Source: Streptomyces sp. NBC_01116 (GTDB taxonomy: Bacteria; Actinomycetota; Actinomycetes; Streptomycetales; Streptomycetaceae). Taken from it: a stretch of DNA of 64,000 nt. The notes beneath the pieces are model-generated. The model was not told where the DNA came from. It was given only the letters and a program-made list of their open reading frames with translations, and searched no databases. Location: positions 1,736,001-1,800,000 of the forward strand of contig NZ_CP108644.1 of assembly GCF_041435495.1 (NCBI RefSeq). Reading direction: 5' to 3'. The translations under genes and the position numbers were made by a program. Below are positions 34,508 to 43,382 of this stretch, piece after piece; the stretch's first letter is position 1, and each line of letters starts with the position of its first letter.

Positions 34508-35278
34508 ATGTCGGTCGCCGAGCCCGGTGGGGCGCAGGTCAAGTCCGCGGTACGGACCGTGGAACTCCTCGAATACTTCGCGGGGCGGCCGGGCATGCAC
34601 TCGCTGGCCGCCGTCCAGGAGGCCGTCGGCTACCCCAAGTCGAGCCTCTACATGCTGCTGCGCACCCTGGTGGAGCTGGGCTGGGTGGAGACGGACGCGA
34701 CAGGCACCCGGTACGGGATCGGCGTCCGCGCGCTGCTGGTCGGCACGTCGTACATCGACGGCGACGAGGTCGTGGCCGCCGCCAGGCCCACCCTGGACCG
34801 GCTCTCCGACGACACCACGGAGACCATCCACCTGGCCCGCCTCGACGGGACGAACGTGGTCTACCTCGCCACCCGGCAGTCCCAGCACTATCTGCGGCCC
34901 TTCACCCGGGTCGGCCGCCGGCTGCCCGCGCACTCCACCTCGCTCGGCAAGGCGCTGCTGGCGACCCACAGCGACGAGCAGGTCCGCACGATGCTGCCCG
35001 CGTCGCTGCCCGCGCTGACGGAGCACACCATCACGGACCGCGAGAAGCTCATCGAGGAGCTGCGGCTGGTCCGTGAGCAGGGCTACGCGGTGGACCGCGA
35101 GGAGAACACCATCGGCCTGCGCTGCTTCGGCGTGGCGATTCCCTACCGCACGCCCGCGCGCGACGCGATCAGCTGCTCGGTGCCGGTCGCCCGGCTCACC
35201 CCCGGACACGAACAGCTGGTGAAGGACGCCCTGTTCGACGCCCGGGACCGGCTCACTCTCGCGACTCGCAGGCTCTGA
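34508..35278 (+). CDS. IclR family transcriptional regulator
   Basis: A 256-residue regulator. The winged HTH covers residues 10-70 (SAVRTVELLEYFAGRPGMHS; VGYPKSSLYMLLRTLVELGW). The effector domain has ETIHLARLDGTNVVYLATRQ and RRLPAHSTSLGKALLAT and ends with YAVDREENTIGLRCFGVAIP, all typical of IclR/KdgR. ATG at 34508 is chosen because the HTH starts immediately; an upstream extension is arginine-rich and repetitive. By position it probably controls the dehydrogenase operon and perhaps the second uronate locus. A GNAT gene overlaps its stop. Confidence 0.88.
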   Translation: MSVAEPGGAQVKSAVRTVELLEYFAGRPGMHSLAAVQEAVGYPKSSLYMLLRTLVELGWVETDATGTRYGIGVRALLVGTSYIDGDEVVAAARPTLDRLSDDTTETIHLARLDGTNVVYLATRQSQHYLRPFTRVGRRLPAHSTSLGKALLATHSDEQVRTMLPASLPALTEHTITDREKLIEELRLVREQGYAVDREENTIGLRCFGVAIPYRTPARDAISCSVPVARLTPGHEQLVKDALFDARDRLTLATRRL

Positions 35279-35754
35279 TGGGCCCGATGGCGCTGCGCCC
35301 GGTCCAGGACGGCGACCTGCCGCTGTTCTTCGCCTGGATGAGCGACCCCGGGGCGACCCGCGTCGCCGCGTTCACCGCCGAGGACCCCACCGACCGGGCC
35401 GCGTTCGACGCCCACTGGGCGCGGATCCGGGCCGGGACCCGCGTGGTGATGCGCACGGTGGTGGCCGACGGTGCGGTGGTGGGCCATGTCGGGGAGTACG
35501 GGGAGCCCGGCGACCGCCAGGTCACGTACTGGATCGACCGCGCGTACTGGGGCCGGGGACTGGCCACGGCCGCTCTGCGGGCGTTCCTCGACGAGACGCC
35601 CACACGCCCGCTGCACGCGCGGGCGGCGGCCGACAACCTCGGCTCGCGCCGGGTGCTGGAGAAGTGCGGCTTCGTGGTGACCGGCACGGATCGCGGGTTC
35701 GCCCGGGCCCGGGGCGAGGAGATCGACGAGGTCCTGGTCACGCTGCGCGGCTGA
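35278..35754 (+). CDS. GNAT family N-acetyltransferase
   Basis: A 158-residue acetyltransferase. RPVQDGDLPLFFAWMSDPGA begins the fold, DRQVTYWIDRAYWGRGLATA carries the acetyl-CoA loop (Y-W-G-R-G-L-A), and ARAAADNLGSRRVLEKCGFV is the classic C-terminal motif of RimJ/RimL-like members. The start shares one base with the IclR stop, so they are co-translated. Substrate unknown. Confidence 0.83.
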   Translation: MGPMALRPVQDGDLPLFFAWMSDPGATRVAAFTAEDPTDRAAFDAHWARIRAGTRVVMRTVVADGAVVGHVGEYGEPGDRQVTYWIDRAYWGRGLATAALRAFLDETPTRPLHARAAADNLGSRRVLEKCGFVVTGTDRGFARARGEEIDEVLVTLRG

Positions 35755-35809
35755 GGCGGGCCCCTCGACGGCCGAGGCGGGCCCCTCGACGGCCGAGGCG
35801 GGCCCCTCC
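35753..35809. repeat. 21-bp tandem repeat, 2.7 copies
   Basis: The unit GAGGCGGGCCCCTCGACGGCC occupies 35753-35773 and 35774-35794, followed by a 15-base partial copy to 35809. It begins inside the GNAT stop codon. GGGCCCC in each copy can fold on itself; it may serve as a terminator or be a slippage product. Confidence 0.85.
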
Positions 35810-35879
35810 CCCGCGCGGCGGAGACGGATCGTCGCCGGGCAGGACGTGCGGGGCCGGCCGGCGAGGAAGCCTGGGTGCC

Positions 35880-37040
35880 ATGACAGCGAACCCGCCCCCC
35901 GAGGCACCCGCGCCCGCCCCGCCCCACCGTTCCGGGGCGCCCGAGCACCGTGGGACGCCACCGCACCGCGCCGGGGCGGCCGAGGCGCCCTCGTACCGCG
36001 CCGCACCACCCGGGGCGGCCGCCCGGAGCACGGCCCGCGTCCGGCGCGCACGGGCCGTGCTGCGGGCGGTCGCCATGGTGGCCTGTGTGCCCTACATCGG
36101 CCTCAAGACGGCCTGGATGGCGGGCAGTCGGCTCGGCATCCCGGAGGGCAGCGCGCTGCTGGACGGCGGCACCCTGCTGCGCGTCGGCAACGGGGCCACG
36201 GTGCTGATGGACAGCGCCGTCATCGCCCTCGTGCTGCTGCTCACCCGGCCCTGGGGCAGGCGGGTGCCCGCCTGGCTGCTGGTGCTGCCGATGTGGGTGG
36301 CGAGCGGTCTGCTGCTGCCGATCATGACGGCCTTCCCGGTCCAGCCGGCCGTCGGGCTCCTCGGCGGTGGCGGGGGCCGGCCGGCCGGCGAGGGGAGCCC
36401 CGAGCCGTTCCTCGAACCGTGGGTCTTCGGCGTCGTCTACGGCGGCTTCATCCTCCAGGGCCTCGCCCTCGGCATCCTCTTCGCGCTGTACGCCAGGGAG
36501 CGCTGGGGCCATCTGTGGCAGGGGCGGCTGCGGGATCTGCCGGCGGGTGCGACCACGCCCGCCCTGCGCGCGACCGCCGTCGCCGCCGCGTCGACGGCTC
36601 TCTTCCCCGGCGTCACCCACCTGCTGTGGGTCACCGGTTCGACCGCCGGGCTCGACGCGGGCCGGGCGGCGGACCGCACCAGCGACTTCTACGTCCTGGA
36701 AGCGGTCAACCTGCTCTTCGTGGTGGTCACCGCCGTCGGTGTGCTGCTGCTCGCCTTCCGGCGCTCCGGCCGCCTCTCCCTGCGGCTGCCGCTCGTCCTG
36801 GCCTGGGCGGGTTCGGCGGAAATGGCCTGCTGGGGCGGTTGGTTGAGCATCGCGGGGCTGATGGGGGCGGGTGAAGCGGCGGACCGGCCGACGACGGCGA
36901 CGGCGTTGACCTACGCTGTCCGGATGCTGGCCGGAGCGCTCGTCGTGACGCTGGGCGCCTACTTCTTCGCGGAGCGCGCGGCTTCCACGCTGCCCGCGAC
37001 CGCCGGAGCCCCCACCCCGGCCGCCGACCGGGTGTCATGA
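35880..37040 (+). CDS. Polytopic membrane protein in a two-component operon
   Basis: A 386-residue protein I cannot assign to a named family. After a Pro/Ala-rich cytosolic N-terminus (about 50 residues) there are around eight hydrophobic segments, e.g. VAMVACVPYIGLKTAWMAG, GATVLMDSAVIALVLLLT, FGVVYGGFILQGLALGILF and VNLLFVVVTAVGVLLLAF. Start ATG at 35880 after GAGGAAG. Its stop overlaps the histidine kinase start (ATGA), which makes a signalling or sensing partnership likely. Confidence 0.75.
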   Translation: MTANPPPEAPAPAPPHRSGAPEHRGTPPHRAGAAEAPSYRAAPPGAAARSTARVRRARAVLRAVAMVACVPYIGLKTAWMAGSRLGIPEGSALLDGGTLLRVGNGATVLMDSAVIALVLLLTRPWGRRVPAWLLVLPMWVASGLLLPIMTAFPVQPAVGLLGGGGGRPAGEGSPEPFLEPWVFGVVYGGFILQGLALGILFALYARERWGHLWQGRLRDLPAGATTPALRATAVAAASTALFPGVTHLLWVTGSTAGLDAGRAADRTSDFYVLEAVNLLFVVVTAVGVLLLAFRRSGRLSLRLPLVLAWAGSAEMACWGGWLSIAGLMGAGEAADRPTTATALTYAVRMLAGALVVTLGAYFFAERAASTLPATAGAPTPAADRVS

Positions 37041-38314
37041 GGCCGCCGGCCCCGCTGTTCGGGCGGCGGGCGCGGCTGCGCTGGCTGCATCTGATCATCG
37101 GCGGCGCGCTGCTGATGCCGTACTTCCTCGTCGGCACGGTCCTGGTCGGCATGACGGGGGACGGGCGGCCTCTCTTCTCGTCCGTGCCCGCCCAGTTCGC
37201 CGCGTTCGCCATCGCCCTGCCGATCGCGGCGGTCACCGGCTTCTTCCCGCTCGTCCGGCCGCTGTGCGTGTCCGCCGCCCGCGCCCTGTGCGGGGTGCCG
37301 CCCGCGCTGCTGGCGGACGGTCCCGCCCGGACCCGGCAGGCCCGGCTGCGTACCGCCGGGTGGTACACCCTGCATCTGGCGCTCGGCGGGATCGTCAGCG
37401 GGAGCACTCTGGCGCTGCCGCCGTTCGCCGTGGCGGTGGCCGCCCTGCCGTTCTCCGCGGGGCTGCGCTCCACCTGGCTGCTCGACGGTCCCGAGGTCCT
37501 GCGGGCGCCCTGGGCCCTGGCCCTCGCCCCGTTCGCCGGGCTCGCGATGCTGCTGGCGCTGGCCTCGTTCGCGGCGGTGGCCGGGGAGGTGCTGGCCCGG
37601 CGGGCCCTGGTGCTGCTGGGGCCGACGCCCGAGGACCGGCTGGCCGCCGCCGAGCGCCGCGCGGCGGATCTGGCGGTGCGCAACCGGCTCGCCCGGGAGC
37701 TGCACGACTCGGTGGGGCACGCGTTGAGTGCGGTGACCCTTCAGGCGGGGGCGGCGCGCCGGGTCCTGGACCGCGATCCGGAGTTCGTCCGCGAGGCGCT
37801 GACCGCCATCGAGGAGACGACGCGGCGGACGGTCGGGGAACTGGACTCGGTGCTGGGGCTGCTGCGGCAGGACGGGGAACCGGACGACGAGGACACGGCG
37901 TACGGGCCGGGGCTCGACGCGCTCGACGGGCTGCTGGCGCACTGCGGGGTGCCGGTGGCGTACGAGCGGCAGGGCGATCCGGACCGTCTGGACCCGGCGG
38001 TCTCGCGGGAGGCGTACCGGATCGTCCAGGAGGGGCTGAGCAACGCGTCGCGGCACGGCGGGGGCGCGTCCCCGGTGCGGCTGCTGATCGCGGTACGGGA
38101 GAGGGAGCTGGAGATCGTGGTGGAGAATCCGCTGGGCGAGCGGCCCGCCGTGGTACGCCCCGGGGGCGGTCGCGGGCTGCGCGGCGTCGCGGAACGGGCC
38201 GTCCTGCTGGGCGGCCGGACCGGGGCGGGGCCGCAGGGCGACGTCTGGCGGCTGACCGCCGTGCTGCCGGGGACGGTGCCCGGCGCGGCCGGGCGGACGG
38301 GGGGACGGTCGTGA
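37037..38314 (+). CDS. Sensor histidine kinase (NarL-type partner)
   Basis: A 425-residue membrane kinase with four to five transmembrane helices in residues 17-185, then a short coiled coil. The HisKA_3 box RNRLARELHDSVGHALSAVT has the phospho-acceptor His near 223. The ATPase part has a degenerate N box, REAYRIVQEGLSNASRHGGG, and a G-rich GGRGLRGVAERAVLLGG. Extracellular loops are short, so it may sense a membrane state. It overlaps the gene before and the regulator after. Confidence 0.9.
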   Translation: MRPPAPLFGRRARLRWLHLIIGGALLMPYFLVGTVLVGMTGDGRPLFSSVPAQFAAFAIALPIAAVTGFFPLVRPLCVSAARALCGVPPALLADGPARTRQARLRTAGWYTLHLALGGIVSGSTLALPPFAVAVAALPFSAGLRSTWLLDGPEVLRAPWALALAPFAGLAMLLALASFAAVAGEVLARRALVLLGPTPEDRLAAAERRAADLAVRNRLARELHDSVGHALSAVTLQAGAARRVLDRDPEFVREALTAIEETTRRTVGELDSVLGLLRQDGEPDDEDTAYGPGLDALDGLLAHCGVPVAYERQGDPDRLDPAVSREAYRIVQEGLSNASRHGGGASPVRLLIAVRERELEIVVENPLGERPAVVRPGGGRGLRGVAERAVLLGGRTGAGPQGDVWRLTAVLPGTVPGAAGRTGGRS

Positions 38315-38973
38315 GCGGGGCCGTGGTGCGGGTGGTGCTGGCGGACGACGAGCGGATGGTGCGTACGGCGCTGCGCGTGATCCTGGACGCCGAGGAGGGC
38401 ATCGAGGTCGTCGGGGAGGCCGCCACCGGCGCGGAGGCCGTCTCCGTGGTGCGGGCGCTGCGGCCCGACGTGGTGCTGATGGACGTGCGGATGCCGGAGA
38501 TCGACGGCATCCGGGCCACGGAGCAGATCCTCGCCACCCTGGAGGACCCGCCGAGGATCGTCGTCGTGACGACCTTCGAGAACGACGCGTACGTGTACGA
38601 GGCCCTGCGCGCCGGGGCCGCCGGGTTCCTGCTGAAGCGGGCGGCCGCCGAGGAGCTGGTGCAGGCGGTGCGCCTGGTGGCGTACGGCGACTCGCTCCTC
38701 TACCCGGCGGCGGTGCGGACGCTGGCCACCGAGCACGTCGGGCGGCGGGCCGGCGGGGCTCCGGCGTGGGTGGCGAGGCTGACCGGGCGGGAGGCGGACG
38801 TGCTGCGGCTGATGGCGGCGGGGCTGACCAACGCGGAGATCGCGGGGCGGCTCTCGGTGGGCCCCGCGACGGCGAAGACCCATGTGGCGTCGGTCCTCGC
38901 GAAGACCGGCGCCCGGGACCGCACCCAGGCGGTCATCGCGGCGTACGAGTCCGGTTTCATCAGCCCGGGCTGA
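38311..38973 (+). CDS. LuxR/NarL-type response regulator
   Basis: A 220-residue response regulator. The receiver has the acidic pocket LADDERMVRTA, phospho-acceptor Asp58 in VVLMDVRMPEIDGI and the Lys in GFLLKRAAAEEL. The output domain is LTGREADVLRLMAAGLTNAE through GPATAKTHVASVLAKTGARD, a LuxR HTH. GTG at 38311 overlaps the kinase stop. A short GC hairpin follows the stop. Confidence 0.92.
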   Translation: MSGAVVRVVLADDERMVRTALRVILDAEEGIEVVGEAATGAEAVSVVRALRPDVVLMDVRMPEIDGIRATEQILATLEDPPRIVVVTTFENDAYVYEALRAGAAGFLLKRAAAEELVQAVRLVAYGDSLLYPAAVRTLATEHVGRRAGGAPAWVARLTGREADVLRLMAAGLTNAEIAGRLSVGPATAKTHVASVLAKTGARDRTQAVIAAYESGFISPG

Positions 38974-38993
38974 GCCGCGCGGCTCCGCGCGGC
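38974..38993. terminator. Short GC-rich hairpin after the response regulator gene
   Basis: GCCGCGCG (38974-38981) and CGCGCGGC (38986-38993) with a GCTC loop, starting right after the stop codon. Stem is short, so termination may be partial. Confidence 0.5.
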
Positions 38994-39063
38994 GGGTGAG
39001 AAATCGGTGAGAAGCGGCACGATCGGGAACGGCCGGGACGCGCCCGCTCGTCCCTCCAGCGGG

Positions 39064-40515
39064 ATGAACAAGACAATCAGGCGCGCTTCGGTCTTCTGTC
39101 TGCTCATGGTGCTCGCCCTGCTGGTGCGGGCGACGTGGGTGCAGGGCTACCAGGCCAAGGCGCTCGCAGACGACGAGCACAACCGGCGGAACACCATCGC
39201 GCAGTACGCGCGGCCGCTCGGGGACATCATCGTGGCCGGTTCGCCGGTCACCGGATCGAAGGGGACCAGTGGCGGCGACCTCCAGTACAAGCGCACCTAC
39301 CCCCAGGGCGAGCTGTACGCGCCGGTCACCGGCTACAGCTCGCAGGCGTACGGGGCGAACCAGCTCGAAGGCATCTACAGCGACGTCCTGGACGGCACGG
39401 ACGACCGGCTGAAGAACCCGAAGGACCTGCTCACCGGCGGGCAGGCCGACCCCGGCAACGTGCTGACGACAATCGACCCGGACGTCCAGAAGGCGGCCTA
39501 CGAGGCGCTCGGCGACACCAAGGGCGCGGCGGTGGCCATCGACCCGAGGACCGGCCGGATCCTCGGCATGGTCTCCACCCCCTCCTACGACCCCTCGACG
39601 ATCAGCGGGACGGCGGACCAAGACGCCTGGCAGGCCCTGCTCGACGACCCGGACAAGCCGCTGGTCAACCGGGCGATGCGGCAGCCGCTGCCGCCGGGCT
39701 CCACGTTCAAGCTGGTGGTCGCGGCGGCCGCGCTGGAGAACGGGCTGTACGGCTCGGTCGACGAGCGCACCGACAGCCCCGACCCGTACACCCTGCCCGG
39801 CACCACCACCGTGCTCCCCAACGAGAACGCGTCCGCCCCCTGCGAGAACTCGACCCTGCGCACCGCGCTCCAGTACTCCTGCAACAACGTCTTCGCGAAG
39901 GCGGCCGCCGACCTCGGCCAGGACGAGGTCAAGGAGATGGCGGACGCGTTCGGGTTCGACACCGAGAAGCTGGACGTCCCGGTGCGGGCGGCGAAGAGCG
40001 TCTACCCGACCGGCATGGACAAGGCGCAGACGGCGCTGACGGGGATCGGCCAGTTCGAGGTCACCGCGACCCCGCTCCAGATGGCGATGGTCACCTCGGC
40101 GCTGGCCAACGGCGGTGAGCTGGCCGCGCCGCACATGGTCTCCCAGGTGACCGACGGGGACGGCACGGTGCTGGAGGAGACCGCCGACGGCGACACCGAA
40201 CGCGTGGTGAAGGAGTCGACCGCCGAGCAGTTGCGGAGCGCGATGGTGACGGTCGTCGAGGAGGGCACCGGCACCAACGCCCGGATTCCCGGGGCCGAGG
40301 TCGGCGGGAAGACGGGCACCGCGCAGCACGGCGTGGACAACAGCAACACCCCGTACGCCTGGTTCACCTCGTACGCGAAGGACCGCGACAGCGGCAAGGA
40401 GGTCGCCGTCGCGGTGATCGTCGAGGACTCCGGGGCGGCGCGCTCCGAGATCAGCGGCAACGGGCTGGCCGCGCCGATCGCGCAGAAGACGATGCGTGCG
40501 GCGCTGGAACGGTGA
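39064..40515 (+). CDS. Penicillin-binding protein, PbpA/FtsI-like transpeptidase
   Basis: A 483-residue class B PBP with an N-terminal membrane anchor (SVFCLLMVLALLVRATWV). The transpeptidase motifs are all present: SxxK in LPPGSTFKLVVAAA near 218, SxN in LQYSCNNVFAKAA near 280 and KTG in EVGGKTGTAQHG near 416. It belongs to the short actinobacterial PbpA type, cross-linking peptidoglycan outside the membrane. ATG at 39064 is chosen because the anchor follows directly. It lacks neighbouring rodA or ftsW here, so it is an extra copy away from the usual division locus. Confidence 0.92.
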   Translation: MNKTIRRASVFCLLMVLALLVRATWVQGYQAKALADDEHNRRNTIAQYARPLGDIIVAGSPVTGSKGTSGGDLQYKRTYPQGELYAPVTGYSSQAYGANQLEGIYSDVLDGTDDRLKNPKDLLTGGQADPGNVLTTIDPDVQKAAYEALGDTKGAAVAIDPRTGRILGMVSTPSYDPSTISGTADQDAWQALLDDPDKPLVNRAMRQPLPPGSTFKLVVAAAALENGLYGSVDERTDSPDPYTLPGTTTVLPNENASAPCENSTLRTALQYSCNNVFAKAAADLGQDEVKEMADAFGFDTEKLDVPVRAAKSVYPTGMDKAQTALTGIGQFEVTATPLQMAMVTSALANGGELAAPHMVSQVTDGDGTVLEETADGDTERVVKESTAEQLRSAMVTVVEEGTGTNARIPGAEVGGKTGTAQHGVDNSNTPYAWFTSYAKDRDSGKEVAVAVIVEDSGAARSEISGNGLAAPIAQKTMRAALER

Positions 40516-40531
40516 CGCGGGGGGCGCCGGA

Positions 40532-40548
40532 GCGGTGCCGGGCACCGC
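40532..40548. terminator. Hairpin after the penicillin-binding protein gene
   Basis: GCGGTGC (40532-40538) and GCACCGC (40542-40548) with a three-base loop, 16 bp after the stop. Confidence 0.5.
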
Positions 40549-40556
40549 ACCCCTAG

Positions 40557-40703
40557 CGGACGGCGCTACTTTCGAAACACGCCCTAGCCCTGACCGAACC
40601 CCTCAACCTGCCCAGGTTCCTCGTCGCCCACCGCCCCGTACAGCCGATCAGGCTGCACGCGGACGACCCGAAGTCCCTGTGCGACGCCGTCGCACAGGCG
40701 TGA
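40557..40703 (+). pseudogene. Decayed reading frame, C-terminal remnant of unknown gene
   Basis: A 48-codon stretch with no start codon, directly after an in-frame TAG, reading LALTEPLNLPRFLVAHRPVQ and then PIRLHADDPKSLCDAVAQA before TGA. Codon bias is coding-like and the composition looks like the end of a real protein, but I do not recognise the family. It marks the left border of the accessory cassette. The remaining 40704-40867 shows no gene. Confidence 0.35.
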
Positions 40704-40867
40704 ACCACCGAGCCCGCAGCATCATTCTCCACGGCGGCGCCATTCAGGGCGTAGCGCTGGACGTCTCTCTGCGGACAACCGCGCGACATTCCTGTTCATG
40801 TGTACCCCGGGCGGACACGAGCAGTTTTTCATCAGGCACGGGGACGGGCCCGCCGAGGGCGGAGACG

Positions 40868-42433
40868 TCACCGCCGCGGGGTGATGAATGTGTCGTTCAC
40901 GACGTATCCGTCCAGCCCGTGGAGTTCGCCGTACGCGATCAGGTCGCTGCTGTGGTTGATGAACCCGCGTCCTGAGTAGTTGAGCGAGGTGTTGCAGAGG
41001 ACGCTGAATCCAGTCAACTCGCGGAAGGCGGAAAGGAGTTTCGCCATCTCCGGGTTGGCCGTCGGATGGACGGTCTGGGTGCGGGCTGTTCCGTCGACGT
41101 GGGTCACCGCCCGCAGTTCGCGGGACTCGACCTGGCTGAAGTACAGCATGTAGGGATCGGGCACTCCTCCGCTGAACCAGCGGCCCGCGTCCTGCTCCAG
41201 ACAGATCGGGGCGATGGGGCGGTAGCTCTCGCGCTGCTTGATCTTGTTGAGCCTGTCCGTCGTCTGCTCGGTGAAGGGAGCGGCGAGAATCGACCGGTTC
41301 CCGAGCGCGCGGGGGCCGATCTCCCAGCGGCCGCGTGCCCAGCCGACGATGTTCCCGTCGTGGAGGTAGCGGGCCACCTCGCTGTAGTCGAGCGGCCGGA
41401 TCTCATAGCGCTGGGAGTCAAAGGCCACGTCCTCGACGAATTCGCCGCCCGCGTAGACGCCCCAGTCCAGCCCGGCCTCCCCGGTGTAGAAGTGCTGGGC
41501 GTCGATGGCGGTTCCGATCGCGGAGCCGCTGTCGTTGGGGCACGGTGGGACGAAGACCGCGGGGAAGATTCCGCACTCGCGCCAACGGCGATTCCATTCG
41601 CAGTTGAGCCCGCAGCCGCCGGAGATGAGGAGCGGGAGGCCTTCCGTCAAATGCTCCCGGGCGTAGGCGTGGAACCGGTCGAAGATGGCGTCCGACAGAC
41701 GGGCGGCGAGGTTCTTGTACGCGTCCGTCTCCACGCCGATGTTGTAGTAGGGGGAATCGGTCATCCGGTCCTTCAGGCTGCCGGTGATGACCTCCCTCTG
41801 ACCGAGTACGAAGTCGATGACGTCCCGCTCCATCGGGGTGGGCAGCCGGTCCTCGGCGAATCCGGCCAGGGCCATCTGCTTGCCCGCATCCTGGAAGCGG
41901 ACGAACTCCTCGTGCGAGCTGTACTTGGGGTCGGCGAGCGCGAAGCCGTAGGAGTACTTGTTGCCCGGGTAGTTGAGCACCTCCTGGAGATGGGTCACCG
42001 TCCCGCGCTCGTCGATGCGGTAGAACGAGCCGATGTTCCCCTCCCATACCAGGCTGTAGAAGGGCTGATCCCTACGGAACGACGACATTCCGTAGGACGT
42101 CATGATGTGAGAGCGCTCGTGAGTGGAGGAGAAGACGCGCACATTCTTCCCGAAGAAACGGCCGGCGTCGTCCGAGATCGCGGATTCGCCCACACCGAAG
42201 TATCCGGCACGGGAGGGTTGGTCGGTGGCCTGGGTCCCCTTGATCCAGCCGCTCACGGCGATGACGTCGGGCTGTTTGTCCAGCCGGTCGGCCGCTACTG
42301 CGAACACCTCGGCCGTCAGGGTGCTGTAGCGGAGGAAGGAGTCCTTCTCGGCTTCGAGGGAGAAGAGCAGCTTCCCGTCCTCGACGGCCGCGATTGCCCC
42401 GTCATGGCCTTCCTTGAGGGAAAGAATCAGCAT
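40868..42433 (-). CDS. O-carbamoyltransferase, TobZ/CmcH/NodU family
   Basis: A 521-residue enzyme that would transfer a carbamoyl group from carbamoyl phosphate, via carbamoyl-adenylate, to a hydroxyl. The Kae1-like N-terminal domain has the metal histidines in THERSH (His105, His109), LLISGGCGLNCEWNRRW near 269 and FVPPCPNDSGSAIG near 294-307. The YrdC-like C-terminal domain has ARGRWEIGPRALGNRSILA at 366-384 and CNTSLNYSGRGFINH. All core motifs are intact, so it should be active. Last gene of the minus-strand cassette, 60 bp after the phosphatase. Acceptor unknown: an amino sugar or cyclitol is inferred from its neighbours. Confidence 0.9.
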   Translation of the reverse strand: MLILSLKEGHDGAIAAVEDGKLLFSLEAEKDSFLRYSTLTAEVFAVAADRLDKQPDVIAVSGWIKGTQATDQPSRAGYFGVGESAISDDAGRFFGKNVRVFSSTHERSHIMTSYGMSSFRRDQPFYSLVWEGNIGSFYRIDERGTVTHLQEVLNYPGNKYSYGFALADPKYSSHEEFVRFQDAGKQMALAGFAEDRLPTPMERDVIDFVLGQREVITGSLKDRMTDSPYYNIGVETDAYKNLAARLSDAIFDRFHAYAREHLTEGLPLLISGGCGLNCEWNRRWRECGIFPAVFVPPCPNDSGSAIGTAIDAQHFYTGEAGLDWGVYAGGEFVEDVAFDSQRYEIRPLDYSEVARYLHDGNIVGWARGRWEIGPRALGNRSILAAPFTEQTTDRLNKIKQRESYRPIAPICLEQDAGRWFSGGVPDPYMLYFSQVESRELRAVTHVDGTARTQTVHPTANPEMAKLLSAFRELTGFSVLCNTSLNYSGRGFINHSSDLIAYGELHGLDGYVVNDTFITPRR

Positions 42434-42493
42434 GATGGTCCGTTTCTCTGTGAATGCGCTGCGAACTTCCGCACTGACCGTGGGATGCCGGGA

Positions 42494-43300
42494 TCAGACG
42501 GCGCTGGGACCGGTTGCCGGCGAGAGGATTTTCAGGGCGAGCCGATGCAACTGCGGGTTGGCGGACAGGGCGCCGGTGCCGTGGTGGGGCGAGGCGCCCA
42601 GGAGATCGGTGCAGATACCACCGGCTTCCGCCACGAGGATCTGTACGGCGGCGATGTCCCAGGGGTTCACGACCGGTTCGGCCGCGATGTCGAGGGTTCC
42701 TTCGGCGACCATGCAGTGCTGGAGGAAGTCCCCGAAGGCGCGGTCCTCCCAGCACTCCTCGGCCAGGCGTAGATAGGCCGCACGGGAGTGGAAGACGTCC
42801 CAGGTGCGTGTGCTGGTGGTGGAGAGGTAGGCGTCGGCGAGACGGGTGCTGCCGGAGACCCGCAGGGGCAGGGGGGCGCTGCCGACCGGCCCGCGTCGCA
42901 GCCAGGCGCCCCGTTCGGCCGCTGCCCACCAGCGGCTGTGCAGGGCGGGGGCGCTGATCACGCCGACGGTGGGCCGGCCGTTGTCCAGCAGAGCGATCAG
43001 TGTGGCCCAGACCGGTACTCCGCGCAGGAAGTTCTTGGTTCCGTCGATGGGGTCGAGCATCCAGGTGCGTCCGGCTGTGACGGAGCCACCTGTCTCCTCC
43101 CCGGCGAAGGCATCGTCGGGGCGGGCGGATGCCAGTGCCTCGCGTACCGCTGTCTCGACGGCGGTGTCCGCGTCGGTCACGGGTGTACGGTCCGGCTTCT
43201 CCCGGACCCTGAGGTCGAGCGCCTGGAAGCGACGGCCGGTGATGCGGTCGGCGATGTCGCTCAGTCCCAGGGCCAGTTCGAGATCGTCCTGTCGTGCCAT
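42494..43300 (-). CDS. Inositol-monophosphatase-like phosphatase (HisN/SuhB type)
   Basis: A 268-residue Mg-dependent sugar-phosphate phosphatase. Metal-site motifs are intact: FAGEETGG near 65-72, LDPIDGTKNFLRG near 83-95 and NPWDIAAVQILVAEAGG near 214-230. It resembles HisN-type histidinol phosphatases as much as inositol phosphatases. Within this cassette it probably removes phosphate from a cyclitol or sugar phosphate. ATG at 43300; it follows the methyltransferase by 82 bp on the same strand. Confidence 0.88.
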   Translation of the reverse strand: MARQDDLELALGLSDIADRITGRRFQALDLRVREKPDRTPVTDADTAVETAVREALASARPDDAFAGEETGGSVTAGRTWMLDPIDGTKNFLRGVPVWATLIALLDNGRPTVGVISAPALHSRWWAAAERGAWLRRGPVGSAPLPLRVSGSTRLADAYLSTTSTRTWDVFHSRAAYLRLAEECWEDRAFGDFLQHCMVAEGTLDIAAEPVVNPWDIAAVQILVAEAGGICTDLLGASPHHGTGALSANPQLHRLALKILSPATGPSAV

Positions 43301-43382
43301 GGGGCGCCTCACTGCACTCTTCGGGGGGTTTCGGGGGCTCGGCCCACGGCGGATCCGGGCGGAGCGACCAGGGGGTGCGGGA

